NCBI GenBank assembly: GCA_041390025.1
Contig: JAWKQR010000003.1
Location: forward strand, 186,001-250,000
From: JBFFMO01 sp041390025
GTDB taxonomy: Bacteria > Myxococcota_A > Bradymonadia > Bradymonadales > Bradymonadaceae
DNA length: 64,000 nucleotides
Reading direction: 5' to 3'
A model generated the notes under the pieces. That model was not told the DNA's origin. It worked only from the letters and a program-made list of their open reading frames with translations, and made no database searches. Positions 1 through 8,596 of this stretch are shown piece after piece; position 1 is the first letter of the stretch; every line of letters starts with the position of its first letter. Position numbers and translations under genes: made by a program.

Positions 1-55
1 GGCACGACTGGATTTGCTAGAACTCATCGCACCAGCTGAGAGGTACTCAAAATGA
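1..55 (+). CDS. C-terminal end of a gene cut by the window edge
   Basis: Only the last 17 codons are visible. They read ARLDLLELIAPAERYSK and then TGA. The stop overlaps the ATG of the following lipoprotein gene as ATGA, which implies translational coupling, so the two genes probably form an operon. The fragment is too short to assign a function. Confidence 0.55.
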   Translation, partial: ARLDLLELIAPAERYSK

Positions 56-1236
56 AACGCATGATTATGTCTTTGGGGCTTTTTTTGCTCTTGAACTGTG
101 CTGGCACCAACAAGCAACTTCTAAGGCCAGCGGACGGCGAACAAACGGAAGACCAAAAAATCCGAGTTCCGGAATTATGGTTAGTAACGACCGACCACTC
201 CAATAACGCCTATTTCGTGCCTTTCAACGAATTCTACAGCCAGCACGGATTTGATGAAGAAGGTACACTGGGGGACCTCAAGTCGTATATCGAACGCTTG
301 GCGCTGAAAGTAGTTTACCTGCCAGCTGGAAACTATGTGGTACTGTTTATAGATTCCATTTCCGGCCAGCGCTTTTCGATAGGCTTTAAGATCGATTTCA
401 CAGGCGACCTTCAGGCCCACAAAGATTTTACACTGCAGAATTTTGAGGTCTGCAAGGCGTCGGCCTGGCATCAGGCCTTTTACCCATGGGGACGTGCTGC
501 CAGCATAGCGGATATTCAAACCGCGGTTGAAGGTAATCACACGCACACAGATGACCTCGTTGTATCGGCACTGCTAAGGCGTCCGAATTTATGGACCTTG
601 GCGAATCGTTCGGGTCTACTTACTGAAGAAATTCTCTCTTCGCTATTGGAGTTGGTAGACCCTGACGCTCGTATTGAATTGCTGGCGGTTGAGTTGTTTC
701 AAGCAAGGAGAGGAACTGAACTACTAACGGATTTAAATCGATCCGGTAGAACCTTCCTTATTCCGCCAGCAGCGGTGCAGGGCGTTTGGCAAGACCTCCC
801 AGCGTCTACCCGAGAACTCTATTACCGCGAGTTTATAATCATGACCGGTGACATTTGGTTTACCTATCAGTCCCAAATTTGCCTTGATGCGCCAACGAAA
901 CTAAGTGTTTACCAATGCCCCCTTGAGACCTGTGACGGACGACTTCGGGGATGGGGGAGGGAGCTTCTCAGCCTGCTCGAACAGGGCCCAGATAACCCCT
1001 ATGTCCGAGAGTGCGCGAAAGAACTATTGACGGTGAACTCTTGTCCTGAATTCGGTGTCAGACCTCTGGCTTGTTCTTCCGCACCCGTAATCGAGAGGGA
1101 ATTCTCCGCGGTGTTGGACGTTGCAAAGCAAACTGAAGTCTGCAAGGTCTCCTACCCAACCAACGGACCCGAGGAAGAATTTGTGTTTGGCAGCGAGTTT
1201 CGTCTCGTATGGACCACAGAATTCACGGCGTATTGA
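52..1236 (+). CDS. Putative lipoprotein of unknown function
   Basis: The 394-residue product starts with a basic n-region, a Leu/Phe-rich h-region and a lipobox (LLNC, Cys about residue 16), so it should be a lipid-anchored envelope protein. The rest is soluble, with several cysteines in the last third, perhaps disulphide-bonded. I recognise no family. It is coupled by an ATGA overlap to the gene running in from the left edge. The next 500 bases downstream carry no clear gene. It lies beside the Rhs locus but shows no Rhs, toxin or immunity motif, so a link is only positional. Confidence 0.7.
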   Translation: MKRMIMSLGLFLLLNCAGTNKQLLRPADGEQTEDQKIRVPELWLVTTDHSNNAYFVPFNEFYSQHGFDEEGTLGDLKSYIERLALKVVYLPAGNYVVLFIDSISGQRFSIGFKIDFTGDLQAHKDFTLQNFEVCKASAWHQAFYPWGRAASIADIQTAVEGNHTHTDDLVVSALLRRPNLWTLANRSGLLTEEILSSLLELVDPDARIELLAVELFQARRGTELLTDLNRSGRTFLIPPAAVQGVWQDLPASTRELYYREFIIMTGDIWFTYQSQICLDAPTKLSVYQCPLETCDGRLRGWGRELLSLLEQGPDNPYVRECAKELLTVNSCPEFGVRPLACSSAPVIEREFSAVLDVAKQTEVCKVSYPTNGPEEEFVFGSEFRLVWTTEFTAY

Positions 1237-1684
1237 AGTCGTTTGGATGATTTGGAAAGCATTCGGACACGCGTGATACCGCTACTGCTCACTGATCCGT
1301 GGCTTGCGGGAGCGCTACAGTTTGTAATCGAGCAGCGCTTTGTCTTCGATGGTCTGGCTTTTGAGCCAGCTCCGCCGATGATGTGAAAAAAGACATGCTC
1401 TGACGCGTTTACGCGGCATGTTCAAGTTTCCGCGTTTCTCGACGATCAACTACATGCGCCTGACCGCGGCGTAAAATCAACCACGGAAACTGTCGCTATG
1501 CGCTAGTTTAAGGTCTAGCAGGTGCGTGTCCAAGAAACCGAGGCCACTCCACCCTCACGTATCGTTGGCACAGAGGGGAACGCGATTTTCGTAACCATCC
1601 GTTAGACCGCGTTCTTGCAGGTCTGAAGAGTTTTCTTAGCTATCCGCTCTCGCAGTTTACGCGAAGGAGCGGAGCCACTCCATT
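1237..1684. other. Gene-poor stretch before the Rhs locus
   Basis: No open frame here has a credible start, ribosome-binding site and coding character. Given the mobile debris that follows, this is probably degraded accessory DNA, but I cannot match it to a family by eye. Confidence 0.4.
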
Positions 1685-1751
1685 CTCTGGTAAACCCGGA
1701 TCGCCAAGGTGGATGTGGGGTGCGAGTATGGGGCTATTATGGGAGTCAGCA
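1685..1751 (+). pseudogene. Remnant of an Rhs toxin C-terminus (duplicate of 4556-4617)
   Basis: This stretch matches, with a few substitutions, the last 20 or so codons of the Rhs tip at 4556-4621, including the segment encoding DKPGSPRWMWVRAWGYYG. One extra G in a G-run near 1714 breaks the frame. It is followed at the same spacing by a paralogue of the small membrane protein that follows the intact tip. It is therefore the tail of an earlier toxin/immunity module whose toxin part has been lost. Confidence 0.7.
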
Positions 1752-2120
1752 ATGAACGTCCGTTTGCATTGGGTGGTCTTCATCCTCGGGTCCGTCACCC
1801 TTACTACATGGGGACGCGGCTTTCATCCAATTCCAGGTCGCGAAGTGGTCCTGCTTTGGCTGGTTACCCACGCAGGGATGGGGGCATTGATCGCTTTGGA
1901 AAAGTCCGAAAAGCCGGTCCGCTACTTTCATTTCGCGGGATATGGGGCCCTCTCTTCCATTTCTTCTGTCGTCGCGTTTGTATGGCTTGGATTCGCGGCA
2001 ACTGGGGTAGCTTTGATTGGTGGTTGGATGGCAGTCGTGGGTTATTTTGTGTTTTGCGCTACTAAGCTGTTGATGTGGCTATTGAAAAAGGCACGCGATA
2101 AGTCGACCCAAATCGATTAG
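1752..2120 (+). CDS. Small membrane protein, candidate Rhs immunity protein (copy 1)
   Basis: The 122-residue product has three to four hydrophobic helices and a basic C-terminus (KKARDKSTQID). The ATG at 1752 was chosen because it aligns with the start of the second copy; upstream in-frame codons are the remnant of the toxin tail. It is roughly three quarters identical by eye to the protein at 4618-4986. Position just after a toxin tail, small size and duplication are typical of Rhs immunity proteins. A membrane immunity protein would suit a toxin acting on the inner membrane, which is inference. With its toxin gone, this copy would be an orphan immunity gene. Confidence 0.65.
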   Translation: MNVRLHWVVFILGSVTLTTWGRGFHPIPGREVVLLWLVTHAGMGALIALEKSEKPVRYFHFAGYGALSSISSVVAFVWLGFAATGVALIGGWMAVVGYFVFCATKLLMWLLKKARDKSTQID

Positions 2121-2143
2121 GATGCACAGAAAACAGCGGAAGC

Positions 2144-4621
2144 TTGAACAAGCCGTGGTTAAGCGTCGGTACGACCTACCCAGAAGCCCAAAATCTACGC
2201 GGGCAACTTTTCGCCGTGTACGACGAAACGGGGCGCTCAGAGGTCGTTTACGATTTCAAGGGACTGCCGACCGTCACGCGCAAACGCTTCGTCGACCCCA
2301 CACTGCTGACGGCTCACTTAGAGAGTCAGAACACCGCGGGAAACAGTTACGCGATATCGGCGTATAAGGTGGATTGGTCTGGAGATCTCGTCCAGCGTGA
2401 GTCAGACCTGCTTGAGGTTGCCGAACATGTGACCACGCAGCGTCACGACGCACTCGGGCGAGTGACCGAGATGATCTACCCGCGCGACGTCAATGGCGTG
2501 CGTCAGGTCTTAAAGACTACTTACAATAATGCGGGTGCACTTGAATCCGCGACGATCGACGGACAAACCCGCGTCGAAAACATCGCATACAACGCACGGG
2601 GTCAGCGGATTTTGCTGTCGCTGGGAAACGGCGTCGTCACTCGGTACGCCTATGACGACCAGAATTTCAGACTACGCCGCATGCGCGCTGAGTTGTGCAC
2701 GAAGTCTGGCACCACGTACTCACCCGCGGGAACCGTGTTTGAGGATTGTGGCTACCACGACGACTTGGATGGGAACATCCTCGCGCTCATCGACAAAAGT
2801 AGTGAGGGTGCGGCCATCGCGGCGCGATTCGCCCAACCCTCGACGTTGGAGGGATACGCGTACGGGCTGCCGACCGATGCGCAAATCAAGCAGTACACGT
2901 ATGACCCGCTTTCGCGCGTACTTTCATCGCAAGGCTTTGAGCACGTCAACAGGTCGCCGTCGGCGCCTTGGGACGACACCGTCACAGCCCTGCTAGCAGA
3001 TCCAAACGACGTACGCGCGTTTAACGAGACGTACAGCTACGACAAGACGTCGGGGCTCTTAAGCCTTAGCCATACATCCTCCGAGGGCACCTCGGGCTAC
3101 ACACGCAGCTACAGCTTTGTTTCGGGAACCAATCGTCTCGCATCAATGACGGTTGGCGGGACGACCTACAATTACGTCTACGGCCCGACTGGCTGCATGA
3201 CCAAGGAGAATACCGAGCGGCATTACGTCTGGGACGCTGCGCGCCGATTGAGCCTGTTTAAGGTCCAAGTCAGTGGCAGCGCAGCAACCAAAATTGGGCA
3301 ATATCTGTACGATGCCGGTGGCGAGCGTCAGGTCAAGATTAAGTCCACCGCCGGTCGCCACGAAATTACCTACTATTTGGGCGCCTTTGAGCTCACACGC
3401 TTGATTCGGACCGGACAGCCAGAAGCCTCGAACTCATTGGCGTTTGTCCACGATGCGGGGACAGCCATCTACCGCGGCCGAAGCGGCGATGTGTTGCCCG
3501 GCGAGTCCAGTCGCCCTGCGGAACAATTCACGCTGAGCGACCACCTTAGTTCGGCCTCGACCACCGTCGATGGCACAGGTGTCAAGGTCAGCCGAGAGGC
3601 CTACACAGCCTATGGCGAATCGACCTACGGCAGTTTTGAAAAGAAGCGCTATCGGTTCACTGGCAAAGAACGCGACGAAGAATCGGGCCTGAATTACCAC
3701 TCGGCACGATACTACGCGCCGTGGCTTGGAAAGTGGCTCAGTCCCGATCCGAGTGGGTTTGTGGATGGTCCTAACCTCTACAATTATGTTCGCGGAAACC
3801 CGGTCATTTCCGCGGATCCCATCGGAAGGCAAAGTATGAGCGAAATTGAACTTCAGAGCGATGATGGAGGCGTGAAACAGGGTGATGCTAACAACCTTGC
3901 ACAACAGGCTTCCCGAGTCAGTGAGCCAAGCAAACCGCCGCAAGATCCTATGAATCCCAAACAGGACGTGTGGCAGACCTTGGCAAGGAACGAACGCCTT
4001 CTTCGAGAAGAACCTCAACGCCTTGAAGTTGCGAATAAGCTATATGACCACCTCAAACTTCAAAACGGCGCAACACAGGATGTCATGGAAATATATGACT
4101 TTCTCCGCGTCGAAGGATTTGATGAGTTTGGCCGATGGTCTCCGTCGATCGAATGGGATTTAGCGGACGCTCGGCTTATGAACGAGGAATATCGTCGGCC
4201 TACCGACATAGAAATGAGGCAAACTTTCGAGCTTTCCAATAGGTTCATAAGACTCCAGGTCACCACCTGGAGCTTGGATGCGGCCCATGATGCGATTGAA
4301 GCCTTCCAAGGCCCCAATGACTCGATTGATACTGAGATTCTAGGTAAGGCGTGGGAGAATGCCACGAATTTGAGGCAAAGAGTCGGTGTGGATGACACGC
4401 CAGCCTTGGTCGCCACAGAGCACTATCTCGTTGCACGTGGGCTGTTACGCAGAATGGTCGGTTCGCCAATGGTTACGCATGTTGTTATGCCTATTATGGT
4501 TCCGGGTTGGGACGTTTGGAAGTCCATCACACCAAAACTTTTTAAGGAGTTTTCTGATAAACCCGGATCACCAAGGTGGATGTGGGTGCGAGCATGGGGC
4601 TATTACGGGAGTCAACAATGA
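2144..4621 (+). CDS. 5'-truncated Rhs/YD-repeat protein with variable C-terminal toxin-like tip
   Basis: The frame opens after a stop at 2099 and has no ATG until about residue 110; the only early start is TTG at 2144. There is no signal peptide, PAAR or N-terminal Rhs region, so this is the C-terminal part of a much longer Rhs protein (family members are often over 1200 residues). YD repeats fill residues 1 to about 500, followed by the Rhs core end (GLNYHSARYYAPWLGKWLSP, then DPSG and LYNYV). The DPIG at about 558-561 marks the usual autocleavage site. The last 264 residues form the variable tip, which has a hydrophobic stretch (MVTHVVMPIMVPGW) near its end; I recognise no toxin fold. The stop overlaps the ATG of the downstream candidate immunity gene (4 bases). 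The layout fits a displaced Rhs tip stored downstream of a main rhs gene. Whether it is expressed is unclear. Confidence 0.85.
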   Translation: MNKPWLSVGTTYPEAQNLRGQLFAVYDETGRSEVVYDFKGLPTVTRKRFVDPTLLTAHLESQNTAGNSYAISAYKVDWSGDLVQRESDLLEVAEHVTTQRHDALGRVTEMIYPRDVNGVRQVLKTTYNNAGALESATIDGQTRVENIAYNARGQRILLSLGNGVVTRYAYDDQNFRLRRMRAELCTKSGTTYSPAGTVFEDCGYHDDLDGNILALIDKSSEGAAIAARFAQPSTLEGYAYGLPTDAQIKQYTYDPLSRVLSSQGFEHVNRSPSAPWDDTVTALLADPNDVRAFNETYSYDKTSGLLSLSHTSSEGTSGYTRSYSFVSGTNRLASMTVGGTTYNYVYGPTGCMTKENTERHYVWDAARRLSLFKVQVSGSAATKIGQYLYDAGGERQVKIKSTAGRHEITYYLGAFELTRLIRTGQPEASNSLAFVHDAGTAIYRGRSGDVLPGESSRPAEQFTLSDHLSSASTTVDGTGVKVSREAYTAYGESTYGSFEKKRYRFTGKERDEESGLNYHSARYYAPWLGKWLSPDPSGFVDGPNLYNYVRGNPVISADPIGRQSMSEIELQSDDGGVKQGDANNLAQQASRVSEPSKPPQDPMNPKQDVWQTLARNERLLREEPQRLEVANKLYDHLKLQNGATQDVMEIYDFLRVEGFDEFGRWSPSIEWDLADARLMNEEYRRPTDIEMRQTFELSNRFIRLQVTTWSLDAAHDAIEAFQGPNDSIDTEILGKAWENATNLRQRVGVDDTPALVATEHYLVARGLLRRMVGSPMVTHVVMPIMVPGWDVWKSITPKLFKEFSDKPGSPRWMWVRAWGYYGSQQ

Positions 4622-4986
4622 AGGTTCGTTTGCATTGGGTGGTCTTCATCACCGCTTCTGTCGCCCTTATTATATGGGCACGCAGCTTTCGTCCAATTCC
4701 AGGTCGCGAAGTGGCCCTGCTTTGGCTGCTTACCCATGCAGGAATGGGGACATTGCTCGCTTTGGAAAAATCCGAAAAGACGGTCCGCTACTATCATTTT
4801 GCGGGATATGGGGCCCTCTCTTACATCTCTTCCATGATCGCGTTTGGGTGGCTTGGATTCCCGGCAAGTGGGGCAGGTGCAGTTGGTGTTTGTATGGCAG
4901 TTGTGGGTTATTTTGTATTTTCCGCTACTAAGTTGTTGATGTGGCTCTTGAAAAAGGCACGCGATAAGTCGACCCAAGTCGATTAA
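4618..4986 (+). CDS. Small membrane protein, candidate Rhs immunity protein (copy 2)
   Basis: The 122-residue polytopic membrane protein starts inside the last codons of the Rhs tip (ATGA overlap), the arrangement expected for a toxin and its immunity partner. Hydrophobic segments lie at about residues 5-20, 33-50, 62-80 and 88-108, with a Lys/Arg-rich tail. It is a paralogue of the product at 1752-2120; differences concentrate in the first and third helices, while the loop LEKSEK and the C-terminus are conserved. Function is inferred from position. The duplicated segment ends exactly at this gene's stop. Confidence 0.75.
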   Translation: MKVRLHWVVFITASVALIIWARSFRPIPGREVALLWLLTHAGMGTLLALEKSEKTVRYYHFAGYGALSYISSMIAFGWLGFPASGAGAVGVCMAVVGYFVFSATKLLMWLLKKARDKSTQVD

Positions 4987-4995
4987 GGTGTCTAT

Positions 4996-5211
4996 GTGTT
5001 TTGGCGAGGTGACGCATACCGGGAATCTCGGCCTTCGTACGCCTCCGAGTGGGCCATCATTCAATCCATTGCCACCAAAATTGGGCGTAGTTCCGAAACA
5101 CTGCGAAACTGGGTCAAAAAGAGCCAGAGTGACACGAGCACGGGGGCCGACCGTGTGGAAGACAAGGAGCGAATCAAGCAGCTGGAGCGGGAGAACAAGG
5201 AGCTACGATAA
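4996..5211 (+). mobile_element. IS3-family transposase OrfA fragment
   Basis: The frame encodes a helix-turn-helix typical of IS3 OrfA (SEWAIIQSIATKIGRSSETL, then RNWVKKSQ) and the start of the leucine-zipper coiled coil (KERIKQLERENKELR), then a stop. It begins with a GTG only 9 bases after the immunity gene and lacks the normal N-terminus and the rest of the zipper. OrfB is absent here, although an OrfB-like tail appears 1.1 kb downstream. This is a dead insertion-sequence remnant. Confidence 0.75.
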
Positions 5212-5380
5212 ACTTGGACCCAATGATCCGGAAATGTTGGGTCTCCGGTTAAAAGATTCGGACGCATACTGCGACAGTTGTATTCATTCGTTTGAAGACA
5301 GTTTCATGACTGCCGAAGTGACTGCGCTGCGCGGCTTTGGTCCGTGGGTATATGGTGACGCTGGAGACACGCATTCCTAA
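5205..5380 (+). pseudogene. Decayed gene fragment, copy 1 of an unknown family
   Basis: The translation YDKLGPNDPEMLGLRL...CDSCIHSFEDSFMTAEV matches a second copy at about 5829-5960 (KLGPDGPDLLSLRL...CDICIRPFEGSLMTAEV). The match covers about 40 codons and then ends. There is no start of its own; it is fused to the broken OrfA. The protein family is unknown to me. In this setting it could be a remnant of a toxin-linked immunity or effector-accessory gene, which is speculation. Confidence 0.5.
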
Positions 5381-5455
5381 TATTAACCGAATGCGGGGCG
5401 CGACATCCAAGAGTCAAGGATTCGGAACGTTAGCTCGCCGTTGAGAGGGAAGGGC

Positions 5456-5755
5456 ATGAACACAATCGATTTTTCGTCTTTTGAACAGTCATTGTTCGAT
5501 TTTTCGGAAGGGTTCGTCGATTTCAATCGATCTATGATGGATCCTCGAGTTCCCCTACCAGCTGTGATGGAGTGGAACTTTGAGAATGTGGCTATCACGC
5601 CGGAGTTCGCGGGGGAACTTGCGCCTCATGCCGGACTGCAAGACCTCGGTAACCGGCGAGTCGACGTCCTCGTAAGAATTCCCCGACCCCGATATCTGAG
5701 CGTCCGCTTTTTTCCCCGGATCTACAGAAGAGTTCCGAGTTCGTATGACAACTGA
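5456..5755 (+). CDS. Small hypothetical protein, possibly frameshifted
   Basis: The 99-residue frame begins with an ATG behind a good ribosome-binding site (GAGAGGGAAGGGC). The first 60 residues (MNTIDFSSFEQSLFDFSEGF onward) look like a genuine acidic protein, but the tail becomes Arg/Pro-rich (RIPRPRYLSVRFFPRIYRRV) as if a frame had been lost. It sits between the two decayed copies of the unknown family, in lower-GC DNA than the core genes. No function can be given. Confidence 0.35.
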   Translation: MNTIDFSSFEQSLFDFSEGFVDFNRSMMDPRVPLPAVMEWNFENVAITPEFAGELAPHAGLQDLGNRRVDVLVRIPRPRYLSVRFFPRIYRRVPSSYDN

Positions 5756-5780
5756 GTGGGGGCAGTGGATACAAGAATGA

Positions 5781-6200
5781 ACAATACCTTGGTATCATGG
5801 AAGATTCCTGTTTGATTATGGTTACGGGAAGCTTGGACCGGACGGTCCGGATCTTCTAAGTCTCAGGCTGAATAACCCGGAGGCGGATTGCGACATCTGT
5901 ATCCGACCGTTTGAGGGGAGTCTCATGACGGCCGAAGTGCCTGCTGTCCGTGAACCCCGTTTATGGCAATACCGTCGAAAGAATTGGAAGGTCTACGAAG
6001 GCGAAGACAAGTGGAAATTCGTGGACAGCGACGATAGATGGTCGTTTTTAAGGGCTTCGCCCAAGAGTGGCGTTGGCGTCGGATTTCGACCGAGGGCGAA
6101 ACCGTTGCCGAGTCGATTTGGGGACACTCGACAAAAGATGATTGCATGGAAGACGCCGTGTTCAATGGTTATCGGGGCAAAATCGTTCGTTGAACCTTAG
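5781..6200 (+). pseudogene. Decayed gene, copy 2 of the unknown family
   Basis: The open frame follows a stop at 5778 and has no start codon until the ATG at 5925, in the middle of the conserved block. It reads FDYGYGKLGPDGPDLLSLRL, then CDICIRPFEGSLMTAEV, then a Trp-rich stretch (WQYRRKNWKVYEGEDKWKF). Conservation with copy 1 extends upstream of the only ATG, so the original start has been lost. A Cys-x-x-Cys in each copy could bind metal. I do not recognise the family. Confidence 0.45.
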
Positions 6201-6248
6201 CAGCTCCGCGCGGGACTCAGTCGTTACCCAGCTGGCAGGACACAATGT

Positions 6249-6401
6249 CAATTCTTCAACACTCAGGATCAAGCAGAGCCGGCGATATTGCGCTATCCGA
6301 GGCGGTGCAATGCCGAAAAGTTGCACTCGAAGCTGGGATATTTATCGCCGTGTGAATTTGAAAATGAAGCCGCGGAATTGACGTTACGTCAGGCAGCATG
6401 A
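6249..6401 (+). mobile_element. IS3-family OrfB C-terminal remnant
   Basis: The frame ends in EKLHSKLGYLSPCEFENEAA, which is the C-terminal signature of IS3/IS150-type OrfB integrases (the usual RLHSxLGYxSPxEFE). Upstream the frame is disrupted; part of the match lies in the adjacent frame (AGDIALSEAV). With the OrfA piece at 4996 it may bracket a decayed IS3 copy, but the DNA between is not transposase. The end lies only 5 bases before the next gene. Confidence 0.6.
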
Positions 6402-6405
6402 ACGT

Positions 6406-7050
6406 ATGACAAACGTGTCCAAGAAAGCGAATCCAATCCAGGCTCTTAACCGCATTAAACGATCTTCAGAGGGCATTAAAGAAATGAAAATTAGCGAATT
6501 ACAACAACGATTTGACCGAGATGAATGTGTTTGGATTGATCCATGGGAGATCACGGGTATCGATTTTGAGGTGCTATCGCGACTTGAGTTGGAAAAAGGA
6601 CCAGATGTCGCCGCTGATAAACGTGTGGAGTTGATTAACCATTACCTTCAAAGTGCGGTCAATGATATTGTTTTTGAGGAGATGCCTCTTGATGCAACCG
6701 CAATTGTGAAGGGGGCCTTATGGCTAATTGAGAAGTTCGGAACTGAGGGGGCGGTATATATTGTGTCATTTAAACGTCATGCAATTTTGCCTGTTCTACC
6801 CATGCGTGAACTTGTGAAAATTTGGCGAGCAGTTGCCGAAAGGCCGAATGACAATCCAAGAGTCAAGCAGGCACTGCGCAATTTTTTAGAGGAGGTAAAT
6901 GATGGTGACCAACGCCCAATATGGATCCGTGAAATACAAAAGCTAATAGATTCGGATGATTATGAGTTTGTTCTTCGGTTTTTTGAGGGTTGGTTCACAC
7001 CGAATTTTGATGGGTACCCGAGGCGTTATTTGGGCATCCACAAAGACTGA
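6406..7050 (+). CDS. Hypothetical helical protein
   Basis: The 214-residue protein is predicted to be mostly helical and soluble, with no signal peptide or membrane segment. The ATG at 6406 gives the longest form; an ATG at 6484 (MKISELQQRF) is a plausible alternative, since the first 26 residues look like read-in from the IS remnant. Base composition is more AT-rich than the surrounding core genes, which suggests recent transfer. It resembles no family I know. Size, position at the end of an Rhs tip zone and low GC would suit an orphan immunity protein, but nothing in the sequence proves that. Confidence 0.55.
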   Translation: MTNVSKKANPIQALNRIKRSSEGIKEMKISELQQRFDRDECVWIDPWEITGIDFEVLSRLELEKGPDVAADKRVELINHYLQSAVNDIVFEEMPLDATAIVKGALWLIEKFGTEGAVYIVSFKRHAILPVLPMRELVKIWRAVAERPNDNPRVKQALRNFLEEVNDGDQRPIWIREIQKLIDSDDYEFVLRFFEGWFTPNFDGYPRRYLGIHKD

Positions 7051-7265
7051 TGTCGATGTCACTCGACCGACTTCAGTTTTGCAATTGGGGCCTTTTTCTG
7101 GATTTAACTCCACTGTTTTTGCCTGTTGCAGAGTTTGGGCGGTCTAGCGAATCATCTCTGGATGACGCTGATACGCGGCCACGGCGCATTGGCGTGTCGC
7201 CAACACCTGGCCGGTATTTGCAGCATGCACCCCACACCGGTTTGAAGGTAAGATTTGTGCAAGTT

Positions 7266-7525
7266 GGGATTGCGGATTCGGCGACAGCCGAAAAAACAAC
7301 GTCGGTATGGTGGAGACACATGGGCCGTTTGCCGGATTTCGGTATGGGCGGAGGCACATGGGCCGGCAACCTCCCGGTTGCCGGATTCGGCGACAGCCGA
7401 AAAAACAACGTCGGTATGGCGGTGACACATGGGCCGGCAACCTCCCGGTTGCCGGATTCGGCGACAGCCGAAAAAACGACGTCTCTGTGGGCTTCGCCCA
7501 TTCGGCAACCAGAGGTTGCCGACCC
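7266..7525. repeat. Two-hairpin palindromic repeat block 1
   Basis: Two complete and two decayed units run head to tail, then one inverted unit. Each complete unit has hairpin one (GGCAACC, short loop, GGTTGCC) and hairpin two (TTCGGC-GACA-GCCGAA), followed by an A-run linker (AAAAAACAACGTC). The last unit is the inverted variant (TGGGC-TTC-GCCCA, then GGCAACC-AGA-GGTTGCC). The block ends 30 bases from the stop codon of the M28 peptidase gene. 7051-7265, before it, holds nothing I can identify. Confidence 0.85.
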
Positions 7526-7555
7526 AATCGATGTGTAATCGAACAAAAACGGCTG

Positions 7556-8527
7556 CTATTGCGAGACAAACTCGCCGACCAACCGTGTCACCCGCGCCAT
7601 GCGCAGGTAATCGAGGGTTTCGGGCAAGTCGGTGTCTTTGTGGTAGTTGTCGTTTCGGAAAAACGCGGTGTCCGTAACCATGATCGCGCGTGTATCGTGT
7701 TGCCAGTAGGACCAATGGTCGGAAAACCCGATGCCCGGAATGAACCGCGGGCCCGAAAATCCGTACGTTTTCATGCCACCCGAGCGTAATTTTTTGGTCA
7801 GATCTTGCACCGGAAGTCGATCCGGAATCGAACCTACGACGGCCACAAAATCGCCGACATCCGGGTAATAATGGTTCAACGGGGGCGGGTATTTTTGGCT
7901 GTTTGGCTCCGACGAATAATACCCAAGCATCTCGAGCGAAATCATCAATTCAACCTCGCCGGCATTCTTGCTGTGCACGACGCTTCCCATCGTGTCTGTC
8001 TGAAAGTGCGGCGGCTCTTCGTTCGCAAAAAACACCAACTCCAATGTTCGGGCCGGCGTCGTGCCGTGCAACGCCCGCGCGATCTCAAGCAGCGCCGCCG
8101 TGCCAGACGCGTTGTCGTCCGCGCCGGGGTTACGGTCGTGTGAGTCGTAGTGTGCGCCCACGACCCACCGTGCGGACGTCGCCCCTGGAATCACCACGAC
8201 GACGTTGTTCGCAGGCCCGTAAAAGGACGCGACGGCCTGCAGCGTCGGTGCGTATCCGAAGCTCTTGAGCCTGGCGACGAGGTAATTCTCGGCGCTTCGG
8301 TACTCGGCTGGGTAGAAGACGTTTCTGGGACCTGCGAGCTGGCGCACGTGGCCCTCAAGCCGCCGTGACAGGTCGATGTCAGCCGCTGTGGTCTCAAACC
8401 GGTCAGGCTGGGCGCTCGGCATCGACGTCATGACGCCAAGCGCGCCCGCGCAGCACATCAGCAGGACAACAACCACCAAGATTGGGCGATGAAAAAATCT
8501 GCGATAACCGGCGTAGAATTTCTGCAT
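7556..8527 (-). CDS. M28-family zinc peptidase, membrane anchored
   Basis: The 323-residue protein has an N-terminal signal anchor (about residues 15-32) and an M28 aminopeptidase domain. The zinc-site residues are visible in order: His126 in GAHYDSHD, Asp138 in PGADDNASG, the catalytic Glu pair 170-171 in FFANEEPP, an acidic residue in SLEMLGYY, and His271 in GFSDHWSYW. It should remove N-terminal residues from peptides on the outer face of the inner membrane or in the periplasm. The ATG at 8527 was chosen because the open frame upstream runs through the palindromic repeats and is spurious. Both sides of the gene carry repeat blocks, so it is probably transcribed alone. Confidence 0.9.
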   Translation of the reverse strand: MQKFYAGYRRFFHRPILVVVVLLMCCAGALGVMTSMPSAQPDRFETTAADIDLSRRLEGHVRQLAGPRNVFYPAEYRSAENYLVARLKSFGYAPTLQAVASFYGPANNVVVVIPGATSARWVVGAHYDSHDRNPGADDNASGTAALLEIARALHGTTPARTLELVFFANEEPPHFQTDTMGSVVHSKNAGEVELMISLEMLGYYSSEPNSQKYPPPLNHYYPDVGDFVAVVGSIPDRLPVQDLTKKLRSGGMKTYGFSGPRFIPGIGFSDHWSYWQHDTRAIMVTDTAFFRNDNYHKDTDLPETLDYLRMARVTRLVGEFVSQ

Positions 8528-8596
8528 CCGTCCAGCATGACAGAACGATGTGAATTCTGTGTGAACTTCATCTGAAATTTCGACGGGGGCAGGACG

